DNA of 64,000 nt. It comes from CAYTPI01 sp964439625. Lineage in GTDB: Bacteria; Chloroflexota; Anaerolineae; Aggregatilineales; UBA3940. The stretch spans positions 1 to 64,000 of the forward strand of contig CAYTPI010000010.1 of assembly GCA_964439625.1 (NCBI GenBank), written 5' to 3'. Numbering within the stretch: the first letter of the stretch is position 1; every line of letters begins with the position of its first letter. This document shows, in pieces, positions 8,003 to 17,027 of this stretch. Under the pieces are notes generated by a model. It was not told where the DNA came from, made no database searches, and saw nothing but the letters and a program-made list of their open reading frames with translations. Position numbers and translations under genes: made by a program.

Positions 8003-9553
8003 TTATCCTGTTTCTTCCACGGCATGGATGACATCCTGCTTAAAGTTCCACAATCGTTCTGTCAAAGAGACATGGTATATATGTGGGCGGATTAGACGGC
8101 GAACACCAGCATCAAGGCGTTGAATGTCTTTGATGCGCGCTGTTCGAATCTCGTCCAATGTTGGAAATTCGTATACCAATTGCCCCTCTTGCCAAATATC
8201 AATGAGGAGTGGCTCGATTGTAGTATAGTCAGATTGGTTCAGTGTTCGCTGCAGCATGCGCTTGGATGGGTGACGCAGCGTTATTTTCTGTCCACTCGCC
8301 GGGTCTTCTTGCGAGAGACTTAATAAATCAGCCGTGGCTTGACCACGTTGGTCGTAAATACGCCATATGCTTTTATGGCCAGGATTAGGGATTTTTTCTG
8401 GTGTTTCAGAGAGCTTGATCGCAGGTTGCCATCCAGCTTCTTCACGAACAGCGACCAGCTTATAGACGCCATCCAGAGCAGATGATCCCCGTGAAGTAAT
8501 TAGTCGAGTACCAACGCCGTAGACCAACCGTTTCAAAACTGCATCTGCGTCAATCCCGTTTTGCTTGGCCTCGCTGCCTACCTGACTTTTAATCTGCCAG
8601 ATGTTAAGTTCGTCGAGCTGATTCGAGAGCACAATGGATTGCTCGGTATATCCTGCCTGGTTCAACATCTTAGCTGCTTGCACACTTAGGTAGGCGAGGT
8701 CACCTGAGTCCAAGCGAATGCCAACAGGCGTATGCCCTTTCTGCTTTAGCTTGTCAAATACTTTGATCGCATTCGGTATACCACTGCCAAGGGTATCTAC
8801 CGTATCGACAAGCAGCAGGCAATCGTCCGGGTAGCTATCTGCGTATGCTTGGAATGCATCAAGTTCTGTTGCCCCCAATGCTATGAATGCCTGTACCATA
8901 CTGTGCGCATGAGTTCCTTTAGCCGGCAGGCCCATAACGCAAGATAAGCCGACATTTGACGTAAAGTCTGCCCCACCTATTAAAGCGGCGCGCCCGCCAG
9001 CGCTGGCACCCCGTTCATGTGCTCGCCTAAGGCCAAACTCTAAAACGGGTTGGTCTTCTGCTATTTCCCGAATTCGAGCTGCTTTGGTTGCAATTAGAGT
9101 TTGGAAGTTGAGATGATTTAACAAGGCAGTCTCAAGCAGTTGAGCAGACGCCAGATGCCCTGTCACAACCGTCAAGGGGACATTTGGATGAACTACTCGA
9201 CCTTCCGGAATGGCTTTGATCGATAGATTGGTAAAGGCATCTTGGTGACTAAGCCACATGAGGAAATCATCTTCAAAGAGTTGCGCACCGGTACTCGTCT
9301 TTTGGCTACGCAAATACGCAATTTCCTCTTCATGGAAATGAGCGTCCTGCATCCATTCAATAAACCATTGCAAACCAGCGTTAATTGCAAAGCCTGCTTT
9401 ATGCTCGCCGTAGTCTGGGTATGTCCGAAAGAAATGATCAAACTGAGCCGTTTTTTCATGCATGCCCATTCGGTAATACAACTGAGCCATTGTCAGTTGA
9501 TATTGATCCGTGTAGAGGATGCCTTCTGCCGAGTGAATTTGCGCATGTCTCAT
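8003..9553 (-). CDS. pncB: Nicotinate phosphoribosyltransferase
   Basis: Catalyses nicotinate + PRPP to nicotinate mononucleotide, the entry step of NAD salvage. The 516-residue protein has the family start TDQYQLTMAQLYY. The active-site region includes FGLRRAHERGASAGGRAALIGGADFTSNV, quoted here in part, and the conserved GTHAHSMVQAF. The PRPP/phosphate-binding region includes GIRLDSGDLAYLS. The long form is normal for Gram-positive-type PncB. The ribosome binding site is weak (GAGAG). It heads a two-gene unit with the molybdopterin-binding gene. Confidence 0.95.
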   Translation of the reverse strand: MRHAQIHSAEGILYTDQYQLTMAQLYYRMGMHEKTAQFDHFFRTYPDYGEHKAGFAINAGLQWFIEWMQDAHFHEEEIAYLRSQKTSTGAQLFEDDFLMWLSHQDAFTNLSIKAIPEGRVVHPNVPLTVVTGHLASAQLLETALLNHLNFQTLIATKAARIREIAEDQPVLEFGLRRAHERGASAGGRAALIGGADFTSNVGLSCVMGLPAKGTHAHSMVQAFIALGATELDAFQAYADSYPDDCLLLVDTVDTLGSGIPNAIKVFDKLKQKGHTPVGIRLDSGDLAYLSVQAAKMLNQAGYTEQSIVLSNQLDELNIWQIKSQVGSEAKQNGIDADAVLKRLVYGVGTRLITSRGSSALDGVYKLVAVREEAGWQPAIKLSETPEKIPNPGHKSIWRIYDQRGQATADLLSLSQEDPASGQKITLRHPSKRMLQRTLNQSDYTTIEPLLIDIWQEGQLVYEFPTLDEIRTARIKDIQRLDAGVRRLIRPHIYHVSLTERLWNFKQDVIHAVEETG

Positions 9554-9864
9554 TGAATTAAGGAGCTCTCTTGTTGATTAGTTGATAATTAAGATTGTAC
9601 AGATAGTGCTGGTGGCTTTTCTAGTGCGCACGTAAGACTTCCTCACGTTTGGCGAGCCAACGTCTCAACGTGAAGATAACCAGCGCAACAATCAGCAAAA
9701 GCGCCCCTGTAGTGTACGCTTCATCGAGATAGTGCTCAAGGACGCACAGTATGTCAAATGATCAGCTAGCGACCAAACTATCATCATTCTCATTTTGATT
9801 TATAATGGTTTTAACGTGGTATTTTCAAGCCACTTTGTTTAGCACTTAATGCTAGGGAGTTTTT
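9554..9864. other. Intergenic region between pncB and the Cys-rich surface gene
   Basis: Divergent 311-base gap. It holds a minus-strand open stretch at 9621-9761 that encodes one clear membrane helix (listed separately). I see no tRNA, riboswitch or strong hairpin. Confidence 0.5.
9621..9761 (-). pseudogene. Possible remnant of a small single-helix membrane protein
   Basis: This minus-strand frame is open for about 45 codons between two stops. It reads a short acidic segment, then the helix TTGALLLIVALVIFTL, then the positive tail RRWLAKREEVLRAH. The inside-positive pattern is what a real C-terminal membrane anchor looks like. No ATG, GTG or TTG lies before the helix in this frame, so it is either the tail of a decayed gene or chance. 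Confidence 0.3.
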
Positions 9865-11364
9865 ATGTCTGTATGGAACCAGACGACACCACGCAGTCGC
9901 CCGCCCGAAATCCGCATTCATCGGATGGTCGTGTTGGGCTTTGCTGCCTTGGCGGGTATGTTGGTTGTCCTGTTAATAGGCTATTTAACTAATCAACAAG
10001 CTGGTCAGCAGCAATTGACTGCACAACAAATGGCCTCATCTGCTGCATTGGAGGCCTGTGGCAACGATCTTTGTGAGCCACAACTCGGTGAAAATGTCCT
10101 TAACTGCATAGCAGACTGTGGCAGCGAGGTATTGGTTGCAGCACAGAGTCTCCAGAATGGCATCCCCAGCGAGATTGACTTCGACGAAGATGATGGTAAA
10201 GGCGACCAATGTTCGTATTCTTGTGACCCACCCAGTGGCGACGGTGTATGCTGTACCTCTGCTGGAGAGAACGATGTCAATTGCCCATTTGACTGCAACC
10301 CTGACTTTGTCCCGGGTGGTGGCAGCGACGGTGGCGATAATTGTGACCCAGATTTGAATGAAACTTGTGGTAATGGTGTTTGTGACTGTGGCGAAAGTGG
10401 TTTGTGCCCTGCTGATTGTGGCGATGTTTGTGGTGACACTGTCTGTGCTGCCAGTGAGATCAGCACATGCTGCGGTGACTGCACGGTGGATATTACCTGT
10501 GGTGACGGTATATGCGGCGGGTGTGAGCAAGGTATTACTGATCCAAGCCTATGGTGTGAGACTGACTGTGGGCCACTGGTTACACCAACGACAGCCGCCA
10601 CCCCAACGCCAACGCCTGTTACACCCACAATAACACCAACCCCTGTGCCCGTTGAGGCCTCTGCAACACCGACCATTACAAATACGCAAGAGCCAGGTGC
10701 GCCAACCCAAACAGCAACATCTACGCCAACAGAAACGCCTGTTCTCAGCCCAACACCGGAAGAAGTGGCTGAGTGTGGCCTGATTGATCGCGAAGATATG
10801 GACCCAGCAGTTGTGATGGCATTTGAGCAACAAGCAGAGGAGCAGGTATTAGGAACACTCTATTATGTCTGCCCCGAACCACCAGAAGTTATTACCATCC
10901 CGATCATAAATGATCTGAACGACGCTGATTGGTATACCAATGTGGTTGATGATTATTCATTTGATCTGGACGCATCCCTCGACTACGGTCCGAATCAAGA
11001 TTGGTTTGTTCGTGAAGAACCAGGCCAAATTCTTGGCTTCATCGAGCTGGCAGTTGAAGATGAAGAGCGTATAACGCTGTACGATTGTTCTACAACGTCC
11101 TGCGAAGAATTTGAGGTTACGGACATCGATGATGATGTCATTATTACGGTATCTAGTGTGGTAGATGGTCAACCTCAGTGTGCTCTGGGCTGTGTCTACG
11201 CGATATCTCAACTGCCAGTCATCGTAGAGCCAACCGGGCCACGTGTACCGATTATTCCTATTCTGTTCATTCTAGCAGGTATCTTGCTGCTCAGTATCTT
11301 TTTGTTCATCCGCAGAAAGCGTGATGATGAAGAAGATGAGATCGAGGCAGAATTATCAGGTTAG
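9865..11364 (+). CDS. Surface protein with five Cys-rich repeats and a C-terminal membrane anchor
   Basis: A 499-residue protein. An N-terminal hydrophobic segment (about 25-43) acts as signal or anchor. It is followed by at least five imperfect repeats (about 65-240) of the form C-G-[DN]-x-[IVL]-C-...-E-...-C-x-x-[DT]-C, for example CGNGVCDCGESGLCPADC. The even, paired cysteines suggest disulfide-stabilised extracellular modules. A Thr/Pro stalk (about 240-300) leads to a folded domain (about 305-450) with its own cysteines. A C-terminal helix (about 462-483) ends in RRKRDDEEDE, facing the cytoplasm. No enzymatic motif is seen. It is probably a cell-surface structural or binding protein. Confidence 0.8.
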   Translation: MSVWNQTTPRSRPPEIRIHRMVVLGFAALAGMLVVLLIGYLTNQQAGQQQLTAQQMASSAALEACGNDLCEPQLGENVLNCIADCGSEVLVAAQSLQNGIPSEIDFDEDDGKGDQCSYSCDPPSGDGVCCTSAGENDVNCPFDCNPDFVPGGGSDGGDNCDPDLNETCGNGVCDCGESGLCPADCGDVCGDTVCAASEISTCCGDCTVDITCGDGICGGCEQGITDPSLWCETDCGPLVTPTTAATPTPTPVTPTITPTPVPVEASATPTITNTQEPGAPTQTATSTPTETPVLSPTPEEVAECGLIDREDMDPAVVMAFEQQAEEQVLGTLYYVCPEPPEVITIPIINDLNDADWYTNVVDDYSFDLDASLDYGPNQDWFVREEPGQILGFIELAVEDEERITLYDCSTTSCEEFEVTDIDDDVIITVSSVVDGQPQCALGCVYAISQLPVIVEPTGPRVPIIPILFILAGILLLSIFLFIRRKRDDEEDEIEAELSG

Positions 11365-11390
11365 TAACATAGACTACTTGTTCTATAGAT

Positions 11391-11426
11391 GGGAGCCATC
11401 CGCATGGGGGCTTCTTTCTTTTTGCG
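11391..11426 (+). terminator. Probable terminator after the Cys-rich gene
   Basis: GGGAGCCAT pairs imperfectly with ATGGGGGCTTC around a CCGC loop, followed by the T-rich CTTTCTTTTT. It is well placed, shortly after the stop codon, but the stem contains bulges. Confidence 0.5.
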
Positions 11427-11500
11427 TCATATCCCCTATGACGTTTGCTATACTATAATATACTTGTTGGTAATATTATGATTTAAGGGGTTCAGGTATA

Positions 11501-12526
11501 GTGGTTAAACAAACATCAATTACAGAGGTGGCAAAACTAGCGGAAGTATCAATTACGACCGTGTCACGCGTCATGAATAGTAGCTCGCATCCCGTTAGTG
11601 AGGAAACCCGCAAGAAAGTGCTGAAAGCTGCGCAGGAACTTAACTATTCGCCAAGTGCATTAGCGCAGGCGATGGTACGCCGAGATACAAAGATCGTCGG
11701 CGTATTAGTTAGTGATACGGCTGACCCTTACTTTGCATCGATTGTTCGCGGCATCGAAGATGTGGCACGAAACTACGGTTATGTCGTCATTGTGACGAAC
11801 TCTGACCGTGTCCCTGATATCGAGCTAAATAACTTAAAGGTATTAGATTCATATCGGGTTGACGGCGTCATCTTTGCTGGCAGTGGTATCCGTGATGATG
11901 AATATGTTGAAACAATTCGTAGCATGGTTGAAATGCTCAACGGGCGAGAAGCAGCCGTGGTAACGCTCGGTGAACATCAGTTCCCCTCAATACCAGTGCT
12001 TTATGACAACCGTCAAGTTGCGTTTGATGCGACCAGTTATCTGTTAAAAAATAACCACCGAGATATCGGTTTCGTGCGTGGGCCTGGACAGTCAACTTCC
12101 GCCTATTTGCGGCATCAAGGCTATATTACTGCCTTAAAAACCAATGATATTAGTCTGCGCTCTGAATTTGTGAAGCCGGGAGATTATCAGTTTGACGCTG
12201 GTGTCAATGCGGCTCGTCAGTTTCTTGAGCAAGATACACTACCAACCGCTATTTTGTGTGCCAATGATATGATGGCAATCGGTTTAATGTCTGAATTAAA
12301 GACACAGGTTTCTATTCCCGATGATGTTAGCGTGATGGGCATCGGGGATATTGAAGCGTCAAAGTTTGTCGAGCCAGCGCTGACCTCGGTGATCTTACCG
12401 CTGCATGATCTTGGCGCGTTGGCGATGGACTGTCTGATCCAAGCGCGGGAAGAAAAACTGACACCGAGCGATTTACCATTATTACAACATGAGCTAATTA
12501 TCCGGCAGTCAACACGCGCGATTTAA
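11501..12526 (+). CDS. LacI-family transcriptional regulator
   Basis: A 341-residue protein starting at GTG. An N-terminal LacI helix-turn-helix (VAKLAEVSITTVSRVMN, about 8-25) and hinge helix (SPSALAQAMV) precede a periplasmic-binding-protein-like sensor domain (about 60-335) with the usual ICANDMMAIGL and DVSVMGIGDIE motifs. Members bind a sugar or nucleoside effector and repress nearby genes. The effector cannot be read from the sequence. The only adjacent gene in the same direction is the M15-like lipoprotein, 2 nt downstream. AT-rich TATAAT at 11454-11459 may be the -10 element. Confidence 0.93.
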   Translation: MVKQTSITEVAKLAEVSITTVSRVMNSSSHPVSEETRKKVLKAAQELNYSPSALAQAMVRRDTKIVGVLVSDTADPYFASIVRGIEDVARNYGYVVIVTNSDRVPDIELNNLKVLDSYRVDGVIFAGSGIRDDEYVETIRSMVEMLNGREAAVVTLGEHQFPSIPVLYDNRQVAFDATSYLLKNNHRDIGFVRGPGQSTSAYLRHQGYITALKTNDISLRSEFVKPGDYQFDAGVNAARQFLEQDTLPTAILCANDMMAIGLMSELKTQVSIPDDVSVMGIGDIEASKFVEPALTSVILPLHDLGALAMDCLIQAREEKLTPSDLPLLQHELIIRQSTRAI

Positions 12527-12528
12527 GC

Positions 12529-13281
12529 ATGCGCGGCATTCTGGGAATGGGGGTTATGTTAACGATAACTTTAGTGGGCTGTGCTCAACCAGACTTATCT
12601 ATTGCTGAAGTTACACTCGTTGCGCCCCACGCGACTTCAGTTGAAGAAGTGCGGTCTACACCAGAGCCAACACCGCTACCCCCTACGCCACCCGTCACCT
12701 TGACGCTGCGCCCAACAGCGACAGCCGCAACGGAAGCCACGGCAACCCCAGATGGCTGCCAACGCCCTATTGATGACTACTCCCTGATCACAGAGCGCGA
12801 GCACATTATCAACATGCGCACCTTTACGATGCTGCGTCATGCTAACACACTCTATGATGGTGACCACGATTTTGTGCTTGCTATAACGCAGGGATCGTAT
12901 AACCCAGGTGTAGGGGCCAGCTTCGGCACACACGACGGCGGCGGTGCAGTTGATATCTCTGTCCGCAGCCTCACTGACTACTTCTTGATCTTCTCTGATG
13001 ATTTCGGCGAAATTATCCTTGCATTACGCCAAGCAGGCTTCGCGGCATGGGTTCGTGAGCAAAACGAACTCTACAGTGGGTCAGCGCTGCACATCCATGC
13101 GATTGCAGTTGGTGATCGGGATTTGTCGGAAGCGGCTCAAATACAATTGACAGGATCTGCGGGGTATTTCCGTGGCTATAATGGTCTGCCTGAAGACCCA
13201 CCAATTGCAGATAAATGGGGCCAGCCGATCATTTGCCCATGGATGCTTGATCTGGGTTACGCTGATTTGCGTGATGGTTGA
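12529..13281 (+). CDS. Lipoprotein with M15/DD-peptidase-like metallopeptidase domain
   Basis: The 250-residue protein has a lipobox (LVGC, Cys18), a Thr/Pro-rich stalk (about 40-75), and then a domain with the zinc-site pattern of the M15/hedgehog superfamily. The pattern is THDGGGAVD (H135 and D142, spaced as in SxHxxGxAxD) plus ALHIH (H188, H190). Such enzymes cut D-Ala-containing peptidoglycan crosslinks or peptides. It starts 2 nt after the LacI-type gene, which suggests co-transcription; a peptidase behind a LacI regulator is unusual. The family call rests on metal-ligand spacing, not on whole-domain similarity. Confidence 0.7.
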   Translation: MRGILGMGVMLTITLVGCAQPDLSIAEVTLVAPHATSVEEVRSTPEPTPLPPTPPVTLTLRPTATAATEATATPDGCQRPIDDYSLITEREHIINMRTFTMLRHANTLYDGDHDFVLAITQGSYNPGVGASFGTHDGGGAVDISVRSLTDYFLIFSDDFGEIILALRQAGFAAWVREQNELYSGSALHIHAIAVGDRDLSEAAQIQLTGSAGYFRGYNGLPEDPPIADKWGQPIICPWMLDLGYADLRDG

Positions 13282-13324
13282 CACGCCTCAAGGGACACGC
13301 TACATTTGGTAGGCTAAATTAAAC

Positions 13325-13397
13325 GGGCCTGTAGCTCAGTTGGGAGAGTGCTGCAATCGCACTGCAGAGGTCGCGAGTTCGAGTCTCGCCAGGTCCA
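13325..13397 (+). tRNA. tRNA-Ala (anticodon CGC)
   Basis: A 73-nt cloverleaf. The acceptor GGGCCTG pairs with CAGGTCC (one G-U), D-arm GCTC/GAGT, anticodon arm CTGCA-ATCGCAC-TGCAG, T-arm GCGAG-TTCGAGT-CTCGC, discriminator A. Anticodon positions 34-36 are CGC, reading GCG (Ala). CCA is not fully encoded. Confidence 0.95.
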
Positions 13398-13458
13398 TGT
13401 CACTCTTGAGTACCTTCCCCTCTCTATGTAAAAAACCACTTGATTAGAGTGCGAACTT

Positions 13459-13484
13459 AAAACGGCTCCCAGTGGAGCCGTTTT
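13459..13484. terminator. Bidirectional intrinsic terminator
   Basis: AAAACGGCTCC (13459-13469) and GGAGCCGTTTT (13474-13484) form a perfect 11-bp stem with loop CAGT, flanked by A on the left and T on the right. It serves the tRNA-Ala on the plus strand and the sdh operon on the minus strand. Confidence 0.85.
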
Positions 13485-13512
13485 GTTACTAAAATTGTAC
13501 GTCGAGTGATGG

Positions 13513-14229
13513 CTACAACTGGCGGCTAATCTCGCCCTTGACTTCTGCAATCAACTGGGTGACTGGGATTTCACGCGGGCAGGCCGTCGTACAGTTGAAG
13601 ATCGTCCGGCAACGCCATACGCCGTTTTCCTCACTGAGGATGGCGAGGCGTTCCTTACTTAAAGTATCCCGGCTGTCAAAGATGAAGCGGTGCGCTTGGA
13701 CAATCGCTGCTGGGCCGACGTAGGTGCCGTTTGCCCAGTATGACGGGCATGACGTAGTGCACGCCGCACAGAGAATACACTTCGTCGCTTCATCGAACCG
13801 CTCACGATCCTCAGGTATTTGTAACCGCTCACGGTTGTTTTCTGGTGGTGCTTCGTCACTGTGAAAGTAGGGCAGCACCGAGCGATAGTGTTCAAAGAAC
13901 GGGTCCATATCTACGATCAAATCCTTGATTACGGGCAGGCCATAAATTGGCTCTACCTGAATTTTGCCACTTTCACCTGTGACGAGGTTCTTTACCAGTG
14001 CTTTGCACGCCAGCATATTCACGCCGTTAATACGAATCGCGTCTGAGCCGCACACACCGTGTGCACATGAACGTCGCAGCGATAATGTGCCATCGATGCG
14101 CCACTTGACCTCATGGAGCAGGTCGAGAACGCGGTCAATGGGCTGAACACCCTTCAGAACGTACTCTGCCCAGTAAGGAGCATCATCACGTTCAGGGTTA
14201 TAGCGCTTGACTCTAAGAGTGATTTCCAT
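13513..14229 (-). CDS. sdhB: Succinate dehydrogenase/fumarate reductase iron-sulfur subunit
   Basis: Carries electrons from the flavoprotein to the membrane subunits of complex II. The 238-residue protein has the plant-type 2Fe-2S site (SCAHGVCGSDAIRINGV and following Cys) and the 4Fe-4S/3Fe-4S ligands in CILCAACTTSCP and CRTIFNCTTACP. Length is normal. It is the last gene of sdhC-D-A-B, 67 nt after sdhA, with AAGGAAA upstream of the ATG. Confidence 0.96.
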   Translation of the reverse strand: MEITLRVKRYNPERDDAPYWAEYVLKGVQPIDRVLDLLHEVKWRIDGTLSLRRSCAHGVCGSDAIRINGVNMLACKALVKNLVTGESGKIQVEPIYGLPVIKDLIVDMDPFFEHYRSVLPYFHSDEAPPENNRERLQIPEDRERFDEATKCILCAACTTSCPSYWANGTYVGPAAIVQAHRFIFDSRDTLSKERLAILSEENGVWRCRTIFNCTTACPREIPVTQLIAEVKGEISRQL

Positions 14230-14296
14230 AAGTTACTGTTTCCTTGCTAGTGACAGAGGCAGGGTCTGATGCCACACCTCAGCCGAATTGCATATT

Positions 14297-16081
14297 TTAG
14301 TAGACGCGTTCTTTTGGCTCGTAGCCTTCGATGACAACTGGCTTGTAGTCTGTCACAATCTTGCCTTCTGGTGTCATTGTGGCAAAAGTATGCGTCAAGT
14401 AGTTTTCATCGTCGCGCTTTGGATAGTCCTCACGAGAGTGTGCGCCACGACTTTCCTTGCGGCGTAAGGCTGATACAGCTGTAACCTCAGCCAAGTCGAG
14501 CAGAGCACCCAGTTCCCAGGCCTCAAGCAAGTCAAAGTTGAAGATTTGTCCGCGATCATCGAATTGAAGATCGGTCTCATAACGTTCCTTCAACTCACGC
14601 ACTTTCTCGACGGCTTCTTGCATACCGGCTTCTTCCCGGAAAACACCGACATGCTTGCTCATCACTTCCTGCATTTCCTCACGCAGTTCTACTGGGCGGG
14701 TCTTGCCGTTTGAACGACGCAGACGCTCGAAGTGGCTGCGCGCTTCAGCGGCGGCATCTCGTGGGAGCGGCTTAAGGTCAGCGTGCTTGCAGAAATCAGC
14801 CATTGCCATACCGCCACGGCGACCAAAGACAACGAGGTCAACCAGTGAGTTTGTGCCCAGCCGGTTTGCACCGTGTACTGAGATGCATCCTGCTTCCCCA
14901 GCAGCAAATAGACCATGTAACGGTGTTCCCTGTGCGTCAGCAAGAACAGCAGTGTTCACATCAGTTGGGATCCCCCCCATGGCATAGTGAGCCGTCGGTT
15001 GAACGGGCATCGGTTCGCGGACTGGATCAACCCCTAGATAGGTACGGCAGAAGTCCAGAATGTCTGGCAGCTTCGTCTCAACATAGTGACGGTCAAGGCG
15101 ACGATCTTCACCCGCCTCAGCCAGATAGTGGTTGACAACCTCCGGGGTGATGTCTAGGTGAACATAGTTTTCACCATTAATGCCACGTCCCTCTTGTAGT
15201 TCAAGGTAGATGGCACGTGAAACAACATCACGACTGGCAAGGTCTTTAATGGTTGGCGCGTAACGCGCCATAAAGCGCTCACCCTTCGAGTTCAACAGAA
15301 CACCACCTTCACCGCGGACACCCTCTGTAATTAAAATGCCCAAGCGGTAGATGCCGGTAGGGTGGAACTGATAGAACTCCATGTCTTCCATGGGGACACC
15401 GCGGCGCATCAGGATGGCGTTTCCATCACCAGTTAAGGTATGGGCATTGCTGGAAATTTGCCAGACTTTACCCCAGCCACCAGTGGCGAACATGAAAGCC
15501 TTCGCATGGAAGACATGTATTTGTCCGGTGCCAACCTCAACTGCAATGGCAGCGACTGGGCGTCCAGAAGCCTCATCCATGACCAGGTCAATGAGATGGA
15601 ACTCGTCGTAGAATTCTACGTCGTTTTTAATGCACTGTTGGTAGAGGGTCTGCAAAATCATGTGGCCTGTACGGTCAGCGGCGTGGCAGGCACGACGAAC
15701 AGGCTTCTCACCGAAGTTGCTGGTGTGTCCACCAAAGCGGCGCTGCGAGATTTTACCGTCGGGCGTCCGATCGAATGGCAAACCCATATGTTCGAGTTCA
15801 ATGACGGTGTCGATGGCTTCCTCACACAAGACGCGGACTGAATCTTGGTCAGCGAGATAGTCCGACCCTTTAATCGTGTCGAACACATGCCATTCGGCCT
15901 TGTCTTCTTCATGGTTGCCAAGCGCTGCACTGATACCACCTTGTGCTGCACCAGTATGTGATCGTGTCGGATAGAGTTTGCTGATAACGGCTGTTTTCAC
16001 GTCGCGGGAGGCGTACAACGCGGACATCAGTCCAGCGCCACCTGCCCCAACGATGACAGCGTCAAATTTATGTACTTGCAT
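14297..16081 (-). CDS. sdhA: Succinate dehydrogenase/fumarate reductase flavoprotein subunit
   Basis: Catalytic subunit of complex II with covalent FAD; oxidises succinate or reduces fumarate. I start it at ATG 16081 (594 residues), which begins MQVHKFDAVIVGAGGAG, the normal N-terminal dinucleotide-binding fold. The frame is open to ATG 16135. Key motifs are SHTGAAQGGISA for FAD attachment, the active-site RRFGGHTSNFGE and HPTGIYRLG regions, and the C-terminal REDYPKRDDENYLTHT. The short C-terminus resembles the bacterial SdhA/FrdA group. Direction of catalysis cannot be read from the sequence. Confidence 0.96.
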   Translation of the reverse strand: MQVHKFDAVIVGAGGAGLMSALYASRDVKTAVISKLYPTRSHTGAAQGGISAALGNHEEDKAEWHVFDTIKGSDYLADQDSVRVLCEEAIDTVIELEHMGLPFDRTPDGKISQRRFGGHTSNFGEKPVRRACHAADRTGHMILQTLYQQCIKNDVEFYDEFHLIDLVMDEASGRPVAAIAVEVGTGQIHVFHAKAFMFATGGWGKVWQISSNAHTLTGDGNAILMRRGVPMEDMEFYQFHPTGIYRLGILITEGVRGEGGVLLNSKGERFMARYAPTIKDLASRDVVSRAIYLELQEGRGINGENYVHLDITPEVVNHYLAEAGEDRRLDRHYVETKLPDILDFCRTYLGVDPVREPMPVQPTAHYAMGGIPTDVNTAVLADAQGTPLHGLFAAGEAGCISVHGANRLGTNSLVDLVVFGRRGGMAMADFCKHADLKPLPRDAAAEARSHFERLRRSNGKTRPVELREEMQEVMSKHVGVFREEAGMQEAVEKVRELKERYETDLQFDDRGQIFNFDLLEAWELGALLDLAEVTAVSALRRKESRGAHSREDYPKRDDENYLTHTFATMTPEGKIVTDYKPVVIEGYEPKERVY

Positions 16082-16139
16082 CGGATATCTTACCTTTGTA
16101 AATCCAGAAAATAACGTTGGGTTGTTGCGAATCAAATAA

Positions 16140-16589
16140 TTACTCTAAGTGTACTTCCCAACCGCCAAACACAGCACGGAGTTCAATTCCTTCAGCAAAG
16201 CCTGGAATATGAGCACCAATTAGCGCAATGCTGCCGAGAAAGAGTACAACAACCATCAACAAAGCAATGCCAACGGTCAGAACTGAATTTGTACGCTTAT
16301 CATGCACGTAATCATTGACGACCACGCGTAGTCCATTGAAACCATGCAAGCCAGCGAACCATAGAACGAATGCATCATAGATGCGGACGTTAAGGTAAGC
16401 CCAGCGATGCTCGGCAACCCACTCGGCACCTTCAATGACGGCGACGCTGTTGATAATGTGCATGTAAAACAGATGCCCAAAAACCAACGGTACCAGTAAT
16501 ACACCTGACCAGCGCATGTACTTCCATGCAGCGGTCTCAAATGAATTTTTTTTAGGAGCAGGGCGTGCCCCTGCGGTTATGCTTGCCAT
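16140..16589 (-). CDS. sdhD: Succinate dehydrogenase membrane anchor subunit
   Basis: A 149-residue protein with three membrane helices and a His in each of the first two helices, including the heme-type motif HGFNGLRVVVNDYV. A perfect ribosome binding site (AAGGAGG) sits 7 nt before the ATG. Together with the preceding gene it forms the quinone- and heme-binding anchor of complex II. Its position between sdhC and sdhA supports the assignment; C and D are too divergent to tell apart with certainty. Confidence 0.88.
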   Translation of the reverse strand: MASITAGARPAPKKNSFETAAWKYMRWSGVLLVPLVFGHLFYMHIINSVAVIEGAEWVAEHRWAYLNVRIYDAFVLWFAGLHGFNGLRVVVNDYVHDKRTNSVLTVGIALLMVVVLFLGSIALIGAHIPGFAEGIELRAVFGGWEVHLE

Positions 16590-16601
16590 CTATATGCCTC
16601 C

Positions 16602-17027
16602 TTAACGGCCTAACGCCAACAGCGGCGCATTAAGAATTTCGAGAATGTGGCTCATCATGATGACGAACGCTGGTGCATAGAGCAAGGCAACAAGGCCAAA
16701 GGTTGCCAGTGTCATTTGGCGTTGGTAACGCCATAGCTTTGGACGCATATCCATCAGGGCAATGCGTAACCCGTTGATGCCATGGTAAATGACGGCGAGC
16801 ATCAATCCAAGTTCACCGGCAAGAAACACCGGGTGACGATAAAGTGTGACAGCCTCGGTATATAACTCTGGTGCGTAGTAAATCCAAGAGCCATCAATGA
16901 CGTGAATAATAAAGAAGAGTAGTGTGCCGAGACCCGCAAGACGGTGTCCGATCCAAGCAAGTTGACCTTCCTTGCCCTTGTAGCGCAGCGCTTCACGTGC
17001 GGTACCCACTATGGAGAGTACTGACAT
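16602..17027 (-). CDS. sdhC: Succinate dehydrogenase cytochrome b556 subunit
   Basis: The 141-residue protein has three membrane helices and the family motifs GHRLAGLGTLLFFIIHV and YHGINGLRIALMD, whose histidines are the expected heme and quinone-site residues. GAAAGG lies 7 nt before the ATG. First gene of the sdhCDAB operon; the promoter should lie within 17028-17288, where I see no distinctive operator. Confidence 0.9.
   Translation of the reverse strand: MSVLSIVGTAREALRYKGKEGQLAWIGHRLAGLGTLLFFIIHVIDGSWIYYAPELYTEAVTLYRHPVFLAGELGLMLAVIYHGINGLRIALMDMRPKLWRYQRQMTLATFGLVALLYAPAFVIMMSHILEILNAPLLALGR

Noticed and set aside
10005..10676. Long minus-strand frame (223 codons) inside the Cys-rich gene
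   Set aside because: Antisense of Cys-repeat and Thr/Pro-rich low-complexity sequence; the plus-strand gene has signal, repeats and anchor.
13314..13550. Minus-strand 78-codon frame across tRNA-Ala
   Set aside because: Most of it is the antisense of the tRNA and of the terminator; the TWRDSNSRPLQCDCSTLPTE-type peptide is a known artefact of tRNA antisense frames.
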